Shown: positions 10,333-21,801 of the stretch, piece by piece
How the letters are laid out: the number at the start of each line of letters is the position of its first letter
Position numbering within the stretch: the first letter of the stretch is position 1
Source: an uncultured Verrucomicrobiota bacterium
Lineage (GTDB): Bacteria > Verrucomicrobiota > Verrucomicrobiia > Opitutales > Seribacteraceae
Assembly: GCA_902569115.1 (NCBI GenBank)
Contig: CACFTI010000008.1
Coordinates: 17,517 to 81,516 of the forward strand
Reading direction: 5' to 3'
Length of the DNA stretch: 64,000 nt
The notes under the pieces: model-generated
The model's database searches: none
What the model was told of the DNA's origin: nothing
Seen by the model: the letters and a program-made list of their open reading frames with translations, nothing else
Program-made: the position numbers and the translations under genes

Positions 10333-11601
10333 TTAAAGGGAATGGGAGAAAGCTTCCAAAGTATGGTTAACCTCGTGATCTGTATGTTTTGTACTTATAA
10401 AACAAGTCTCATATGATGATGGAGGTAAATACACCCCTTGTTCGATCATTTTGTGAAAAACGGAATTAAAACTCTCGTGGTTACACGAAAGAGCTTGTTC
10501 GTAATTATTTACTTTTTCTTCAGAGAAAAACAGGCAATACATTGAACCAATCTGAGGGACCTGCAAAGGAACTCCTTTATCATGAGCAATCTCCCGTAAC
10601 CCATTGGCCAGTTGTTGCCCAGTATTCTCAAGATGTTTGTAAGGGGCATCATCTCTCAACATTTTCAGGGAAGCAATACCTGCCGCCATGGCGAGCGGAT
10701 TGCCGCTTAAGGTTCCAGCCTGGTAAACGGGACCAAGTGGAGCGAGTTGGTCCATTATTTCTGACTTTCCTCCAAATGCACCAACTGGTAAACCTCCTCC
10801 GATAATTTTTCCCATAGCTGTGAGATCTGGAATGACTTGCGTCAATTCCTGGACTCCTCCAATGCCAAGACGAAAACCAGTCATAACCTCGTCGAATATT
10901 AGGATGGCATTGTTTTCCGTACAAATTCGGCGGAGTGATTCAAGGTATCCTGGTAAAGGAAGGATAAGCCCGCAATTTGCGGGAAATGGCTCCACAATGA
11001 TAGCCGCTATTTGATTGGGTTGGGATTTAAATGCTTGTTCGACTGCTTTTGTATCATTGAAAGGCAAGACTACCGTTTCTTCAGCGAGACTTTTCGGGAT
11101 ACCAGCACTATCTGGATTACCCAGTGTAAGTGCACCTGAGCCTGCTTTGACAAGCAGGCTGTCAACATGTCCATGGTAGCATCCCGCAAATTTTATTATC
11201 TTATCTTTTCCAGTGTATCCACGAGCCAAACGAATGGCAGACATAGTGGCTTCAGTTCCGCTATTACACATACGGACTTTTTCAACTGATGGGACTACCT
11301 CTACGAGAAGTTCCGCCATTTCCACTTCAGCAGGTCCTGGGGTGCCAAAACTAGTGCCATGGGAAAGCGCATCACCGATTGCTTCACGAATTTTCGGATG
11401 ATCGTGTCCATGTATAGCTGGACCCCATGTGCATACATAATCAATAAGTTCTTTGTCATCCGCAGTGGTTAAGCGACATCCACTTGCCTTCTTGGTGAAG
11501 AATGGAGTACCACCGACAGAGCGAAATGCCCGTACGGGTGAGTTGACCCCACCCGGGATGAGTTTTTTTGCTTTCGAAAAGAGTTCGTGGGATTTGTTCA
11601 T
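10333..11601 (-). CDS. hemL: Glutamate-1-semialdehyde 2,1-aminomutase
   Basis: [53 protein letters not shown] around the PLP lysine. Confidence 0.97.
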   Translation of the reverse strand: MNKSHELFSKAKKLIPGGVNSPVRAFRSVGGTPFFTKKASGCRLTTADDKELIDYVCTWGPAIHGHDHPKIREAIGDALSHGTSFGTPGPAEVEMAELLVEVVPSVEKVRMCNSGTEATMSAIRLARGYTGKDKIIKFAGCYHGHVDSLLVKAGSGALTLGNPDSAGIPKSLAEETVVLPFNDTKAVEQAFKSQPNQIAAIIVEPFPANCGLILPLPGYLESLRRICTENNAILIFDEVMTGFRLGIGGVQELTQVIPDLTAMGKIIGGGLPVGAFGGKSEIMDQLAPLGPVYQAGTLSGNPLAMAAGIASLKMLRDDAPYKHLENTGQQLANGLREIAHDKGVPLQVPQIGSMYCLFFSEEKVNNYEQALSCNHESFNSVFHKMIEQGVYLPPSSYETCFISTKHTDHEVNHTLEAFSHSL

Positions 11602-11610
11602 TCTAGCAAT

Positions 11611-13236
11611 TTAATTTTTATATTTCTGAACGACAGGCATACGGCGCCCGACACCGAATGCCAATGGTGTAGTCTTTAAGGTAGGGGCGGACTGCTTTCG
11701 TTTGTATTCATTCAAGTCGACAAGGCGTACAATTCGCTCAACGATTTGAAGTTGGTGACCATTAGAGACGATTGTATCGATGGATTTGCCTTCTTCGACA
11801 TATGCATGCAAAATTGAATCTAATTCTTCGTAAGGGGGCAGGGAGTCACTATCTACCTGATCAGGACGAAGTTCTGCGGAAGGAGGTTTATCAATTGTAT
11901 GGAAAGGAATTATTTCTTCATCGGTATTAATATACCTAGCCAAGGAGAATACTTGGGTTTTGGGTAAGTCAGCAATCACGGCCAATCCTCCGCACATATC
12001 ACCATATAGAGTGCAATATCCGACAGCTAGTTCGCTTTTATTTCCAGTGGTCAAGAGTAGTGCTCCGAACTTATTGGAGACGGCCATGAGTAAAAGCCCC
12101 CTGGCTCTGGCTTGCATGTTTTCCTCGGTCACATCTTGTCTAAGACCATCAAATAGTGGATTTAGTTCCAGTGTAGCTGAATTTACTAAGGATTGTATGG
12201 GCAGAGTATGAAATTCAATTCCCAGATTTTGGGCAAGTATACGTGCATCTTCTTTACTATGATCGCTGGAAATTTCCGATGGAAGACTGATACCGATAAC
12301 ATTATCTTTCCCAAGGGCTTTGACTGCAAGCACAGCAGTTACAGCTGAGTCAATACCACCGCTTAAGCCGATAAGGCCTTTGCTAAATCCTGTTTTGTGA
12401 ACGTAGTCACGAAGACCTAATACCAAAGCTTTCTCCAAGTCTGATTCAGTTGATTCTTGTCTTTCAGATATTGCTATAGAATCGCTTAGATCGTGCACTT
12501 CTAAGGACTCATCAAAAGCATTTGATTGGGCAATGACTGTTCCATTACGATTCATACTCAGCGACCGCCCGTCAAAAACTAATTCATCGTTTCCACCAAT
12601 TGAATTTACATAGCAGACCGGACATTCGATCTTCTTAACAACATTTCTTAGAATTGCTAGTCTGGCATCTTGTTTACCGGTATGCCAGGGACTGGCTGAT
12701 AGGTTGATTAATATATCTGGTTTTTCGGAATTAATCGCTGGTAAAGGATTATTCTCGTGAAGCTTTGAATCCATATTCCAGATATCTTCGCATATAGTAA
12801 CTGCTATTTTTTTCTCTTTATGAATGATAGTGAAGGGTTTGCTTCCCTGTAAGAAGTATCTCTCCTCATCAAATACATCGTAAGTCGGAAGAAGCCGTTT
12901 GTGAAAGGTTTTTCGAACTTCTCCGTTTTCACACCAAGCCGCTGCATTGAAGCATTTTTTTGAGTACAACATCTCTGGTTGTGCTTGAGGAAACCCAATA
13001 AGTGCGGGAGTCGGGCCAACTTCTTTTGCAAACTGAATAAGGACATCATTTACATCCTGGAGGAATCTTTCTTTAAATAAGAGGTCTCGGGGGGGATATC
13101 CGGAAAGAAAAAGTTCTGGATAGACGATAAGATCGACATTTTGAGATCTTAGTTGCTCATAAGCATCGATACTTAGAGCTAGGTTGCCATGCAAGTCGCC
13201 AACCGTTCCGTTCAGTTGTGCGATGCCAATTCTCAT
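11611..13236 (-). CDS. nadE: Glutamine-dependent NAD+ synthetase (start likely Met12 of the ORF-track entry)
   Basis: N-terminal nitrilase-type amidase (YPELFLSGYPPRDLL, CEDIW) plus synthetase SGGIDSAV and TGNKSELAVGYCTLYGDMCGG. Confidence 0.96.
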   Translation of the reverse strand: MRIGIAQLNGTVGDLHGNLALSIDAYEQLRSQNVDLIVYPELFLSGYPPRDLLFKERFLQDVNDVLIQFAKEVGPTPALIGFPQAQPEMLYSKKCFNAAAWCENGEVRKTFHKRLLPTYDVFDEERYFLQGSKPFTIIHKEKKIAVTICEDIWNMDSKLHENNPLPAINSEKPDILINLSASPWHTGKQDARLAILRNVVKKIECPVCYVNSIGGNDELVFDGRSLSMNRNGTVIAQSNAFDESLEVHDLSDSIAISERQESTESDLEKALVLGLRDYVHKTGFSKGLIGLSGGIDSAVTAVLAVKALGKDNVIGISLPSEISSDHSKEDARILAQNLGIEFHTLPIQSLVNSATLELNPLFDGLRQDVTEENMQARARGLLLMAVSNKFGALLLTTGNKSELAVGYCTLYGDMCGGLAVIADLPKTQVFSLARYINTDEEIIPFHTIDKPPSAELRPDQVDSDSLPPYEELDSILHAYVEEGKSIDTIVSNGHQLQIVERIVRLVDLNEYKRKQSAPTLKTTPLAFGVGRRMPVVQKYKN

Positions 13237-13280
13237 CTCATTGCCATTTTGTGGAAAACATTCATACAAGTTAATTAATT

Positions 13281-13886
13281 ATGGATGCTTCATCTCAAAA
13301 AGCGAATCAGAACCCAAGTCGTTCTTTTATTTTGGCATCTGGTTCTCCTCGTAGAAAACAACTTCTCCAAAAAATAATTCCAGATTTTAAGGTTATTTCT
13401 TCAGATGCAGAAGAGTTAAAGTCTCATTCAGGCGGTCCTCTCACTCTTGTACAGGAAAATGCCAAAAAGAAAGCAATACCGGTAGCTGCCAATAACCCTT
13501 CCTGTTGGGTACTTGGAGCTGATACTCTGGTGTTTTATCAAAAAGAGATTTTGGGTAAGCCCAAGGATTTGGATGATGCGGTGGAAATGCTTTCATTCCT
13601 CTCTGGTAAGACCCACGAAGTGGCAACTGGTGTCAGCTTGCAATGCAATGAAGTAAATATTGTAAAGACTTTTTCAGTGACCAGTAGCGTTACCTTTAAG
13701 CCAATTTCAAAAAAGGAAATAAGGCTTTATTTTAAGGAGGTAAACCCACTCGATAAAGCAGGTGCTTATGCCATTCAAACGAATGCAGATATGATTATTG
13801 ATCGGTTCGTGGGTTCCTATTCCAATGTTGTCGGTTTGCCATTGGAGTCGTTAGGTAAAGTTTTAAAAGAGTTGTCAATTTCATAA
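13281..13886 (+). CDS. maf: Maf-like nucleotide pyrophosphatase
   Basis: ILASGSPRRKQLL start motif; VLGADTLV; AGAYAIQ; IDRFVGSYSNVVGLPLE. Confidence 0.95.
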   Translation: MDASSQKANQNPSRSFILASGSPRRKQLLQKIIPDFKVISSDAEELKSHSGGPLTLVQENAKKKAIPVAANNPSCWVLGADTLVFYQKEILGKPKDLDDAVEMLSFLSGKTHEVATGVSLQCNEVNIVKTFSVTSSVTFKPISKKEIRLYFKEVNPLDKAGAYAIQTNADMIIDRFVGSYSNVVGLPLESLGKVLKELSIS

Positions 13887-13920
13887 GTTAATTTACAGAA
13901 TAAAGTATTAATTCGTAATA

Positions 13921-15219
13921 ATGCACCAGTCTCTATTACATATCAAGATTACTACCTTTTTCTTTTTAGGGAGTACAGAACTACTTGGAACTGTGGAAAA
14001 AATTTCGATGCCCGATGATTTATCCACAGCGAAGTTGATTTCTCCCAACCAAGGTATTACAGGTGATAATCCCGCGGAGAATTTTCAGGGGTTAACAGAA
14101 AAAAAGATAAACAATACAAATCGACTTAAGCAATTACTTCTGGAAATTAAGGAATTAAGAAAAAAGTACGACCCGCCTTTCGTTGATCCCTCCAAATCCA
14201 CTGGCGATGAAACCATAGCTTTGAATTTGAACATGGATAAAACTGAGAACGCGGAAAATCAGATTCCACAAGCAAAGCAAGTGGATCAAGGCGAAGATAA
14301 AAGCCCTGAAATAAATGAAAGTATTGAGATCGAGGAGTCCAATTTGTCTGAGATAAATTCCCAAACCAATAGCAAAACATTAACTGAAAATAATGATCTT
14401 TCGACAAGTGATACAGGTGCACAGCGTCCGGTGTCTTTGAATGATAATCATATCTCCGGTTTTTTAGGATTCGATAGTCGCTATTTTTACAGATCAAACC
14501 CGCTGTTTGTAAATGGAGATCTACAGGAAAAGTCGGAGTCCGATGTATGGACAAATAACTTTTATACGGGGGCTTTCAGTACGATAGAGACAGATAATTC
14601 TGCCTATAGTCCTTTCTTGACCGGTTCTTATTCTACATACAATTACCTAACCGATGATTTGGAGACTTTTAATTATCGTACAACAAGCATAGCTACAGGG
14701 ATTTTCTCGTACTATGGTGGGAAAAATACTTATTTTGCAAAGGTGGTGTATAATATGGATAAATCAACGGAGTTTAGTACCGAAGACTTTAATGAGTTTT
14801 TCTCGCAAATTGGATTTATTAGAACATTTCAGTTTCTTGATAGCTTAAATATGAATACAACCGTCGGCGTCGGACAGCACTCATCTACGATAGATTCAGC
14901 AAATGATACCAGACCTGAAGATCTGATGGATAATTTGGAAATCTATGCTCTAAACATTTTTTCTTTTGAAAATAGTTTTTTCGATAATCTTCTTCTTACT
15001 TATCGAGTTAGTTATCAGTCCTTTGACAACGGCGACTACTCTGACAGAAAAGATTTGTCCCACTCTTTTTCCGGTGATTATGGATTTTCTTTTTTTGATT
15101 CAGATGAACATAACTTGTATTTATTCATCGCTTGTTCAATAAGGAATTCCAACAGGGACTCGTTCGATTATGTGAATGTTGATACAGGAGGAGGTCTTAA
15201 ATTCACTGCTAACTTTTGA
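13921..15219 (+). CDS. Putative outer-membrane beta-barrel protein with periplasmic coiled-coil/linker
   Basis: Signal-like N-terminus, coiled-coil/low-complexity linker, alternating aromatic beta-strand pattern and C-terminal Phe. Confidence 0.6.
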   Translation: MHQSLLHIKITTFFFLGSTELLGTVEKISMPDDLSTAKLISPNQGITGDNPAENFQGLTEKKINNTNRLKQLLLEIKELRKKYDPPFVDPSKSTGDETIALNLNMDKTENAENQIPQAKQVDQGEDKSPEINESIEIEESNLSEINSQTNSKTLTENNDLSTSDTGAQRPVSLNDNHISGFLGFDSRYFYRSNPLFVNGDLQEKSESDVWTNNFYTGAFSTIETDNSAYSPFLTGSYSTYNYLTDDLETFNYRTTSIATGIFSYYGGKNTYFAKVVYNMDKSTEFSTEDFNEFFSQIGFIRTFQFLDSLNMNTTVGVGQHSSTIDSANDTRPEDLMDNLEIYALNIFSFENSFFDNLLLTYRVSYQSFDNGDYSDRKDLSHSFSGDYGFSFFDSDEHNLYLFIACSIRNSNRDSFDYVNVDTGGGLKFTANF

Positions 15220-15262
15220 TTCAGTCATGCTGAAATGCATAGATTTGAGTTGATTAATTGTT

Positions 15263-15691
15263 ATGAATAATAAGAGCATTTTTTTAATCAGTTTATTTCT
15301 ATCAATTTTCCTATTCCTGTCTGGTTGTAACAAAGTCCATTTCACAGATGGCCCAACCAGTAGAGAAGAGAATGCAACCAATGAAAAAAGATTATATCAT
15401 GTAGTTTTATGCTGGTTGAAAGAACCTGGAGATAAAATGCACCGTAAACAGATTATTGAGATAACCAAGACATTTCAAAAGATACCGGGTGTGATTGAGG
15501 CACAGGCAGGGGAGGTGGTATTGAGTGATCGAGATATTGTCGACGACAGTTATGATGTGGGCATTCTGATCGTGACTAAAAACGAGAACGAATTACAAAA
15601 GTATCTTGATCATCCAATTCATCAAAAAGCAAAGAAGGATGTATTGGTGCCTTTGGCTGATAAAATTTTAGTCTACGATTTTAAAAATTAG
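15263..15691 (+). CDS. Dabb (stress-responsive A/B barrel) domain lipoprotein
   Basis: Lipobox FLSGC; LYHVVLCWLKEPGD..., YDVGILIVTKNENELQKYLDHPIHQKAKKDVLVPLADKILVYDF. Confidence 0.8.
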   Translation: MNNKSIFLISLFLSIFLFLSGCNKVHFTDGPTSREENATNEKRLYHVVLCWLKEPGDKMHRKQIIEITKTFQKIPGVIEAQAGEVVLSDRDIVDDSYDVGILIVTKNENELQKYLDHPIHQKAKKDVLVPLADKILVYDFKN

Positions 15692-15713
15692 CGAATCAGG
15701 GTCCTCAATCGGT

Positions 15714-16370
15714 TCAACTTTCTGGCGTCCACCCCAAGACAATATCAAATTTTGCGGACACTTCTTGCACTTTTGAGCCCTTGACTGGATTGAAGGGCAC
15801 AATCAGTGAGTTGCGGGCGTTGGAATCTTTTACGCGTTTAAGAATAAAGTCCTTCTCATTACGAGGCTCTCCTTTAATGTAGCATTGGGTTGTGAATTTT
15901 TCTTTCCCTTTTGCGGAAACTGACATGTGGATATGCGGAGTTCTTCCGGAGTAGGGGCTCGGCTTGAGAGTACGAAAAAAATAGTTTCCTTTTGAGTCGG
16001 TGAGAAAGCGGCCATATCCCTGGAAATTACTGTCCAGCTTTTTTCGTGATCCGCCTCGACTATGTAAATAAACCCCATTGTTGTCGACTTGCCAGATTTC
16101 AATCAGTGCATTCCGTTGTGGATTTCCTTTTACATCCGTTACCTTGCCCCGCAAATATGCAACAATGCCAACAGCGGGTGTTATGGAATCGTTGATAATG
16201 AGCAGATCATTATCCGTGTCCAAAGGCATTTTGTCCGGGTAAAAAGGCCCTTCTGTTTGCCGAGGAGTGAGGGTCAAGGCTTCGGCCATTAATCCGGGTG
16301 TAAAAAAGAAAGGAGATAAAGATAACGACTTTTTAAAAAGTTCACGACGGGTAGGGTACGAATATTTCAT
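15714..16370 (-). CDS. Intradiol ring-cleavage dioxygenase-like protein
   Basis: Twin-Arg-type leader, QTEGPFYPD, GNPQRNALIEIWQVDNNGVYLH, RTPHIHMSVSAKGKEKFTTQCYIKG. Confidence 0.88.
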   Translation of the reverse strand: MKYSYPTRRELFKKSLSLSPFFFTPGLMAEALTLTPRQTEGPFYPDKMPLDTDNDLLIINDSITPAVGIVAYLRGKVTDVKGNPQRNALIEIWQVDNNGVYLHSRGGSRKKLDSNFQGYGRFLTDSKGNYFFRTLKPSPYSGRTPHIHMSVSAKGKEKFTTQCYIKGEPRNEKDFILKRVKDSNARNSLIVPFNPVKGSKVQEVSAKFDIVLGWTPES

Positions 16371-16428
16371 GAGTGTCTAGATTTTACTTTTAAGTATTAT
16401 TGAGCAATGTTTTCTTGAGATCTGACTA

Positions 16429-17322
16429 TTAGGCACAAACTCGATTTCTTCCCATAGACTTGGCCTCAAGTAGCTTCTTATCTGCCCGTTCGATCGCATC
16501 ATGTCCGTCGCTGTCACCCTCAGAAACGAGGGATATTCCCACACTTACCGTAACTTTAATTCGATTCCCGTCCGATATGATTGGCATCACTTCTATCTTT
16601 TGCCTCAATCTCTCTGCCACTTTATGGGCTTGTTCAAGATTGGTGTATGGGAGCAGAATGCAAAATTCCTCTCCACCAAGCCGGGCAATAATGTCATGCA
16701 CCCGAAGGTTGTCTTTACATCTTTCAGTTACCTCTATCAAAACCCTATCCCCGGCACCATGACCATGTTGGTCGTTGATACTTTTAAAATGGTCCAGGTC
16801 AATCATGACTAAGGAGTATTCCTTTTGGCTTCTTTTAAAGCGAGAGAATTCCTGAGAGATGATTTCGTTAAAAGCCCTTCGGTTGGCAGCCGTAGTGAGT
16901 GGATCCGTCCGGCAGAGAATTTGTAAATCCTGTTCCAATTTTTTGTAATCCGTAATGTCCCTTTGGATTGCCGCGAAGTGCGATATTTTTCCGGTTTTAT
17001 CAGGTAGGGGTAAAATGCTCAGGTCGACCCAGTATTCGTTTCCTTTTTTTGAGAAATTACGAAGGGTTACCCGTACAGGCTCCTGCTTTTCCAATGCTTG
17101 GCGAATTTTTTTCAGATCATCGCGATTGGTTCCATCTCGTTGGAGGATGCGAGGTGTTTTCCCGATGACTTCCTTGGCAGTGTAACCTGTTTTCTCAGTG
17201 AATGCTTCGTTTACATAAACAATCTCTGGGCCAGGATCGTTTAGGGGATGGGCCTTGGTGACAATTACAATGTCTTTGGCATGTTGTACGATGGCTGAGA
17301 AATCAAAATCTGAATCACTCAT
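16429..17322 (-). CDS. PAS/PAC-GGDEF diguanylate cyclase
   Basis: PAS domain (VYVNEAFTEKTGYTAKEVIGKTPRILQ) and ARLGGEEFCILLPY; RVHD five residues before GGEEF fits an RxxD I-site. Confidence 0.94.
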   Translation of the reverse strand: MSDSDFDFSAIVQHAKDIVIVTKAHPLNDPGPEIVYVNEAFTEKTGYTAKEVIGKTPRILQRDGTNRDDLKKIRQALEKQEPVRVTLRNFSKKGNEYWVDLSILPLPDKTGKISHFAAIQRDITDYKKLEQDLQILCRTDPLTTAANRRAFNEIISQEFSRFKRSQKEYSLVMIDLDHFKSINDQHGHGAGDRVLIEVTERCKDNLRVHDIIARLGGEEFCILLPYTNLEQAHKVAERLRQKIEVMPIISDGNRIKVTVSVGISLVSEGDSDGHDAIERADKKLLEAKSMGRNRVCA

Positions 17323-17458
17323 TTCAGGACTTTTTGAAGTTTAGGGCAAGGGCTGGCGGTTAATTCTATAACAGAACTAAAAACAAGAATCCAAATCAAG
17401 AAATTTTTTCAATCAAAAATGTAGGTAAGTTGAAATACCCATTAGAAAGTGTTTGGGA

Positions 17459-19240
17459 CTAGTCGATCAACATTTCCTTAGCTGATTTGCCCTGTGGAAT
17501 CATCGGCAACACATGCTCGGTGTAAGGGACAATCACTTCCAAAAGATATGGCTCGTCGGCTTCGAGCATTTCTTTCATTGCTTCCCGCAATTCTTCTCTT
17601 TTGGTAACACGACGGGCTTTAACACCAAAGCCTTCGCACATTTTTATGTAGTCTGGGTAAATTGCATCTAAATTATCGGGACCTCCGATATTTTCGGGAT
17701 CGCATAGAATGGTGTGTCCACGAACCGATTCATAAAAACGGTCTTCCCATTGGACAACCATTCCAAGGTGCTGATTGTTGAGAAGCAAACATTTTGCATT
17801 AATTTTTTCAATCTTGGCTGTGGCCAATTCCTGGACATTCATCAGGAAAGATCCGTCACCGTCTATGTCGATTACTTCTTTGTCCGGGAATGCGACCTTT
17901 GCTCCCACGGCAGCGGGGTATCCAAATCCCATTGTACCAAGCCCAAGTGAAGAAATGTAAGTTCTTGGTTCCTTAAAACGGTAATACTGAGCTGCCCACA
18001 TTTGGTGCTGCCCAACTCCTGTGGTAATGATAGCCTCACCTTTCGATTCTTGATAGAGGACATCCACCGCTTCTTGTGAAGTGATATGTTCTCCTTGGTT
18101 ATATTTGAATGGATAATCTTTTTTCCATCCTTGAAGTGTATTCATCCACTCGGACAAATCAGGTTTTTGAAATTTACCGGCTTTGATCAGTTCACTCATT
18201 CTTTTGAGTGCATATTTGATATCACTTCGAATGGGGAAATGTGCGTGTACATTTTTATTGTGCTCAGATTTATCGACATCGAAGTGGATGACATAGGCTT
18301 CCTGAGCATATTTTTCTACCTTGCCCGTAATCCGGTCATCAAAGCGAGCACCTGCACACAAAAGCAGATCGCTTTCACAAACCGCCCAATTTCCCGCAAC
18401 TGTCCCATGCATACCGTACCAGTAGAGTGACTGTTCATGATCGGGGTCAAAAACGCCAAGTCCCATAAGGGTGTGCGTAACTGGTAAGCCAGACAATTCC
18501 GCAAATTCCTTAAGTTCTTCGTGGGCATTTGCTGATATGATGCCACCGCCCGTGTAAAGTACAGGCTTTTTGGCCTTGGAAATAAGGTTCAGGACTTCAA
18601 TGAGTTCATCATCCGTGGCTCGGGGATCATCAAGTTTATAACCGTCGAGATCTTCCACATTGGATGGGAAAAAGGGCTCAAATACTTTTTGTTGAACATC
18701 TTTCGGAATATCAATGACTACTGGACCAGGACGACCACTCTCGGCGAGATAAAAAGCTTCTTTCACAACTTTGGGTAAATCCTCCGCCGTGAGCACCAGA
18801 TAGCTGTGTTTAACGATAGGGAGGGTCATCCCAAAGAAATCAGTTTCCTGAAAGGCTGCTTTACCAATAAACTGTTGGTATACCTGACCCGTGATGGCAA
18901 CCAATGGTATGCTGTCCATGAACGCATCTGCGATGCAAGTAACCAAGTTGGTGGCCCCAGGACCTGAGGTTGCCATGCAAACGCCGGCTTTTCCTTTTGC
19001 TCGGGCATAACCATGAGCCATAAATCCTCCTCCCTGTTCCTGTCTGGGGAGAATTGTACGGATTTTTTCGGATTTTGTGAGCGATTGATGAAGTTCCATC
19101 GAGGCTCCACCCGGGTACGCGAACACCACATCCACGCCTTCACGCTCGAGAGCTTCGACAAGGACGTCGGCTCCCTTCATGGCGGGACCATGCTCGCCTT
19201 TGACTTCGGGATCAGGTTGTCTAATGGATTGGGTATTCAT
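17459..19240 (-). CDS. ilvB: Acetolactate synthase, large (catalytic) subunit
   Basis: [44 protein letters not shown], ThDP motif [35 protein letters not shown]. Confidence 0.95.
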   Translation of the reverse strand: MNTQSIRQPDPEVKGEHGPAMKGADVLVEALEREGVDVVFAYPGGASMELHQSLTKSEKIRTILPRQEQGGGFMAHGYARAKGKAGVCMATSGPGATNLVTCIADAFMDSIPLVAITGQVYQQFIGKAAFQETDFFGMTLPIVKHSYLVLTAEDLPKVVKEAFYLAESGRPGPVVIDIPKDVQQKVFEPFFPSNVEDLDGYKLDDPRATDDELIEVLNLISKAKKPVLYTGGGIISANAHEELKEFAELSGLPVTHTLMGLGVFDPDHEQSLYWYGMHGTVAGNWAVCESDLLLCAGARFDDRITGKVEKYAQEAYVIHFDVDKSEHNKNVHAHFPIRSDIKYALKRMSELIKAGKFQKPDLSEWMNTLQGWKKDYPFKYNQGEHITSQEAVDVLYQESKGEAIITTGVGQHQMWAAQYYRFKEPRTYISSLGLGTMGFGYPAAVGAKVAFPDKEVIDIDGDGSFLMNVQELATAKIEKINAKCLLLNNQHLGMVVQWEDRFYESVRGHTILCDPENIGGPDNLDAIYPDYIKMCEGFGVKARRVTKREELREAMKEMLEADEPYLLEVIVPYTEHVLPMIPQGKSAKEMLID

Positions 19241-19341
19241 GACATTTAGTTTTTATAAAGTTATTAACATGTCAAACAGACCTTTCTTTTTCAAGGTGAA
19301 AGAACCGCATGTTGAAAAGGATCCTGAAACCTAACCCCACT

Positions 19342-21801
19342 CTAGATTAATTCGCGAAGGTCGGATACGGAAAGTTTTAGGTTGGCCGCTTCTGATTCTT
19401 CAAAAACCTGTTCGAGGAGGGCTCTTTTTTCCTGTTGGAGTTGGAGTACTTTATCTTCCACGGTATCCGAAGCAATCATCTTGTAAACGGTAACGACTTT
19501 ATCCTGGCCTATCCGGTGTGCCCGATCGGTCGCCTGAGTTTCAGCGGCCGGATTCCACCATGGGTCGAAATGAACAACGACATCTGCACCCGTAAGGTTT
19601 AACCCTGTTCCGCCCGCTTTCAGTGAAATCAGAAAAACTGGAATGGATTCATCATCCTGGAACAGATCTACTTGCTTCATTCGATCTTTGGATGAACCAT
19701 CGAGATAGCAGTAAGGAAGAGCGGTCGATTCCAGTTCTTGTTTAATCAACTGAAGGACTTGAACAAATTGTGAGAAAACCAAGAGTCGGTGTCCTCCCTC
19801 TAGGCAGGTATACAGAAGTTCCCTAAATGCACGGAGCTTGGCGGAATGGTCGGCTTCCATTGTTTCATCAATCAACCGGGGGTCGCAGCAGGTCTGCCTC
19901 AGACGGAGCAACTGCGTAAGGGTCTTCATACGCAATGCACCTTCGGATGCACCCGAATCAGCGAGTTTATTTAATTCGGATTCCGAAGATTTTCTGACTT
20001 TTTGATATAATTCATTTTGTTCCTCGGATAATTTTATATGCAGGATTTGTTCGATTTTGTCTGGGAGTTCGGGCGCCACATCACTCTTTTTTCTCCGTAG
20101 CAAATATGGAGCTGCTTCTTTCAGGATTCTTTGCTCGTGCCAAATTCTTTCATCTCCCCGGGTGCTCGAGGGTATTTCCGGCCTTGCTCCCGGTAACAGG
20201 AATTCAAGGAGAGCCAGCAGGTCGTAAACGCTGTTCTCAATCGGTGTTCCTGTTAGCAAAATCCTTCCCTCTGAGGAAAGGGAAGACATAGCCTTGGCGT
20301 TCTGAGTTTTACGATTCTTAAGGTACTGGGCTTCGTCACCAATCACGCAAAGCATTGGGATCGATTCAAACATTTCCTTATCCCTTACTAGGGTTCCGTA
20401 TGATGTAATAATCAGATCATTTCCGGTCAGGCTTGTTGGAACTGATGTCCTGGAGCTGCCGTGATGCACCAAAACTTTGAATTCAGGGCAAAAACGAAGT
20501 GTCTCTCTCCTCCAGTTTTCAACCAGTGAGGCGGGGCAGACCACAAGCGAAGGTAAGCCTGATCCTTTTTCTTTCTTTAAAGCCGATAGAAAGGCCAGGG
20601 CTTGCACGGTTTTACCAAGGCCCATTTCATCGGCTAGAATTCCTCCCAGTTGGTTTCGAAAGAGATGGAGGAGCCAGGCCACCCCAATCTTTTGGTATGG
20701 ACGCAATAGTTTATCCAGGGATGGTGAAAGAGAGGGGGAGGGGAGTGCCCCTAGATCTTTTAATACATTGCACCTCTTTCTCCACTCTGCTGGAGGTTTG
20801 AAACGGGGGTCTGCCGATATAATGAATTCTTCAAGCGAAGTTGACTGGTATTTCTCCACCGGATGTGAAAATTGCGATAGAAGAGGAGCATCCATGTCAC
20901 CAGTAATTCGTTTTTGAATTTGGTTGGCTTTGTCCTTCAATTCTTTGGTTAAAAGATATACTTTTGTCCCGTGCCGGATATGGTTTTGGCCCGTGGAAAG
21001 GGCATGTTCGATTTCATCAATTGGAGTATCCCCTGCCTCAATGGTAACCTCTAGGGTTGTTCCACTTTCTGATTCAGTGGCTTTGGCCCTGAGACTTGCA
21101 CGGGTTATGACTTGAGTAAGCTTTTTGAAGTTTTTCGTAAATTGGGCATCATAATCAAGTTCAAGGTCTTCTTGATGAGAGGCGAGGAAGTCCAGTACTT
21201 TGGATGGATCCCGTAGCCACCACCAATGGCGGTGCGAACGGTCTCGAAGGAAATTCCATTCCCGAAGAAGACTTAGTAGTTCTTTATATCCGGGGAGTTC
21301 CGATGATGGTAAAATGATACGGAGATACTCCGTAGAGCCTTCTACTTCTATTGGAGGTCCGTTATATTCTGGGTCGTTTCTCGTTTCTTGGGATATTTCT
21401 GTTGTACGATTCTCTGTTATTTCTCGAACAGGTCGTTTAGTGGGTGAGGTTTTACTTGGAAGGTATTCACTCACGCCTGCAAGGTTATCGTCGCTCCAGT
21501 CAAGTGGCTGGTCCGGCTTGTTTGCAGGAAAAAAGCAAGGTGTTTTTGCGAGGATTTTTACCAATTCAGCGGTCTGTTCAAGATTCAGCTGAAGAAAGGA
21601 GGAAAGTTTGCCTTGGCACCACTGGGTTAGGGCGAAAAGAGCACTTCTCTCTGCGTCAGGGAGATCTCCAAGTAGGGAAAAATCTACTTTTTCAGGCGGA
21701 TGCCGTTTGCCATGATCGTCTTCAAGTTCAATTTTGGCAGGAATCGAATCGCGTTGAGCGCATCCCGCCATCGTTGGAGGCAGCAGGATACGAAGTCTCA
21801 C
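19342..21801 (-). CDS. SNF2-family DEAD/DEAH-like helicase
   Basis: GGILADEMGLGKTVQALAF (motif I), IGDEAQYLKN (motif II), LLTGTPIENS, FDPWWNPAAETQATDRAHRIGQ. Confidence 0.95.
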   Translation of the reverse strand: MRLRILLPPTMAGCAQRDSIPAKIELEDDHGKRHPPEKVDFSLLGDLPDAERSALFALTQWCQGKLSSFLQLNLEQTAELVKILAKTPCFFPANKPDQPLDWSDDNLAGVSEYLPSKTSPTKRPVREITENRTTEISQETRNDPEYNGPPIEVEGSTEYLRIILPSSELPGYKELLSLLREWNFLRDRSHRHWWWLRDPSKVLDFLASHQEDLELDYDAQFTKNFKKLTQVITRASLRAKATESESGTTLEVTIEAGDTPIDEIEHALSTGQNHIRHGTKVYLLTKELKDKANQIQKRITGDMDAPLLSQFSHPVEKYQSTSLEEFIISADPRFKPPAEWRKRCNVLKDLGALPSPSLSPSLDKLLRPYQKIGVAWLLHLFRNQLGGILADEMGLGKTVQALAFLSALKKEKGSGLPSLVVCPASLVENWRRETLRFCPEFKVLVHHGSSRTSVPTSLTGNDLIITSYGTLVRDKEMFESIPMLCVIGDEAQYLKNRKTQNAKAMSSLSSEGRILLTGTPIENSVYDLLALLEFLLPGARPEIPSSTRGDERIWHEQRILKEAAPYLLRRKKSDVAPELPDKIEQILHIKLSEEQNELYQKVRKSSESELNKLADSGASEGALRMKTLTQLLRLRQTCCDPRLIDETMEADHSAKLRAFRELLYTCLEGGHRLLVFSQFVQVLQLIKQELESTALPYCYLDGSSKDRMKQVDLFQDDESIPVFLISLKAGGTGLNLTGADVVVHFDPWWNPAAETQATDRAHRIGQDKVVTVYKMIASDTVEDKVLQLQQEKRALLEQVFEESEAANLKLSVSDLRELI

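Noticed and set aside
10649-10924. 91-aa - strand ORF inside hemL
   Set aside because: Out-of-frame shadow of the hemL coding sequence
14020-14028. TTATCCACA, a perfect DnaA-box consensus
   Set aside because: Single copy inside a coding region with no clustering or AT-rich unwinding element; not evidence for an origin even though dnaA begins the window
20477-20917. 146-aa + strand ORF, and similar long ORFs opposite alaS, nusA, groEL, dnaK and ilvB
   Set aside because: All lie antisense or out of frame within confidently assigned housekeeping genes and show low-complexity, non-family translations; treated as shadow ORFs
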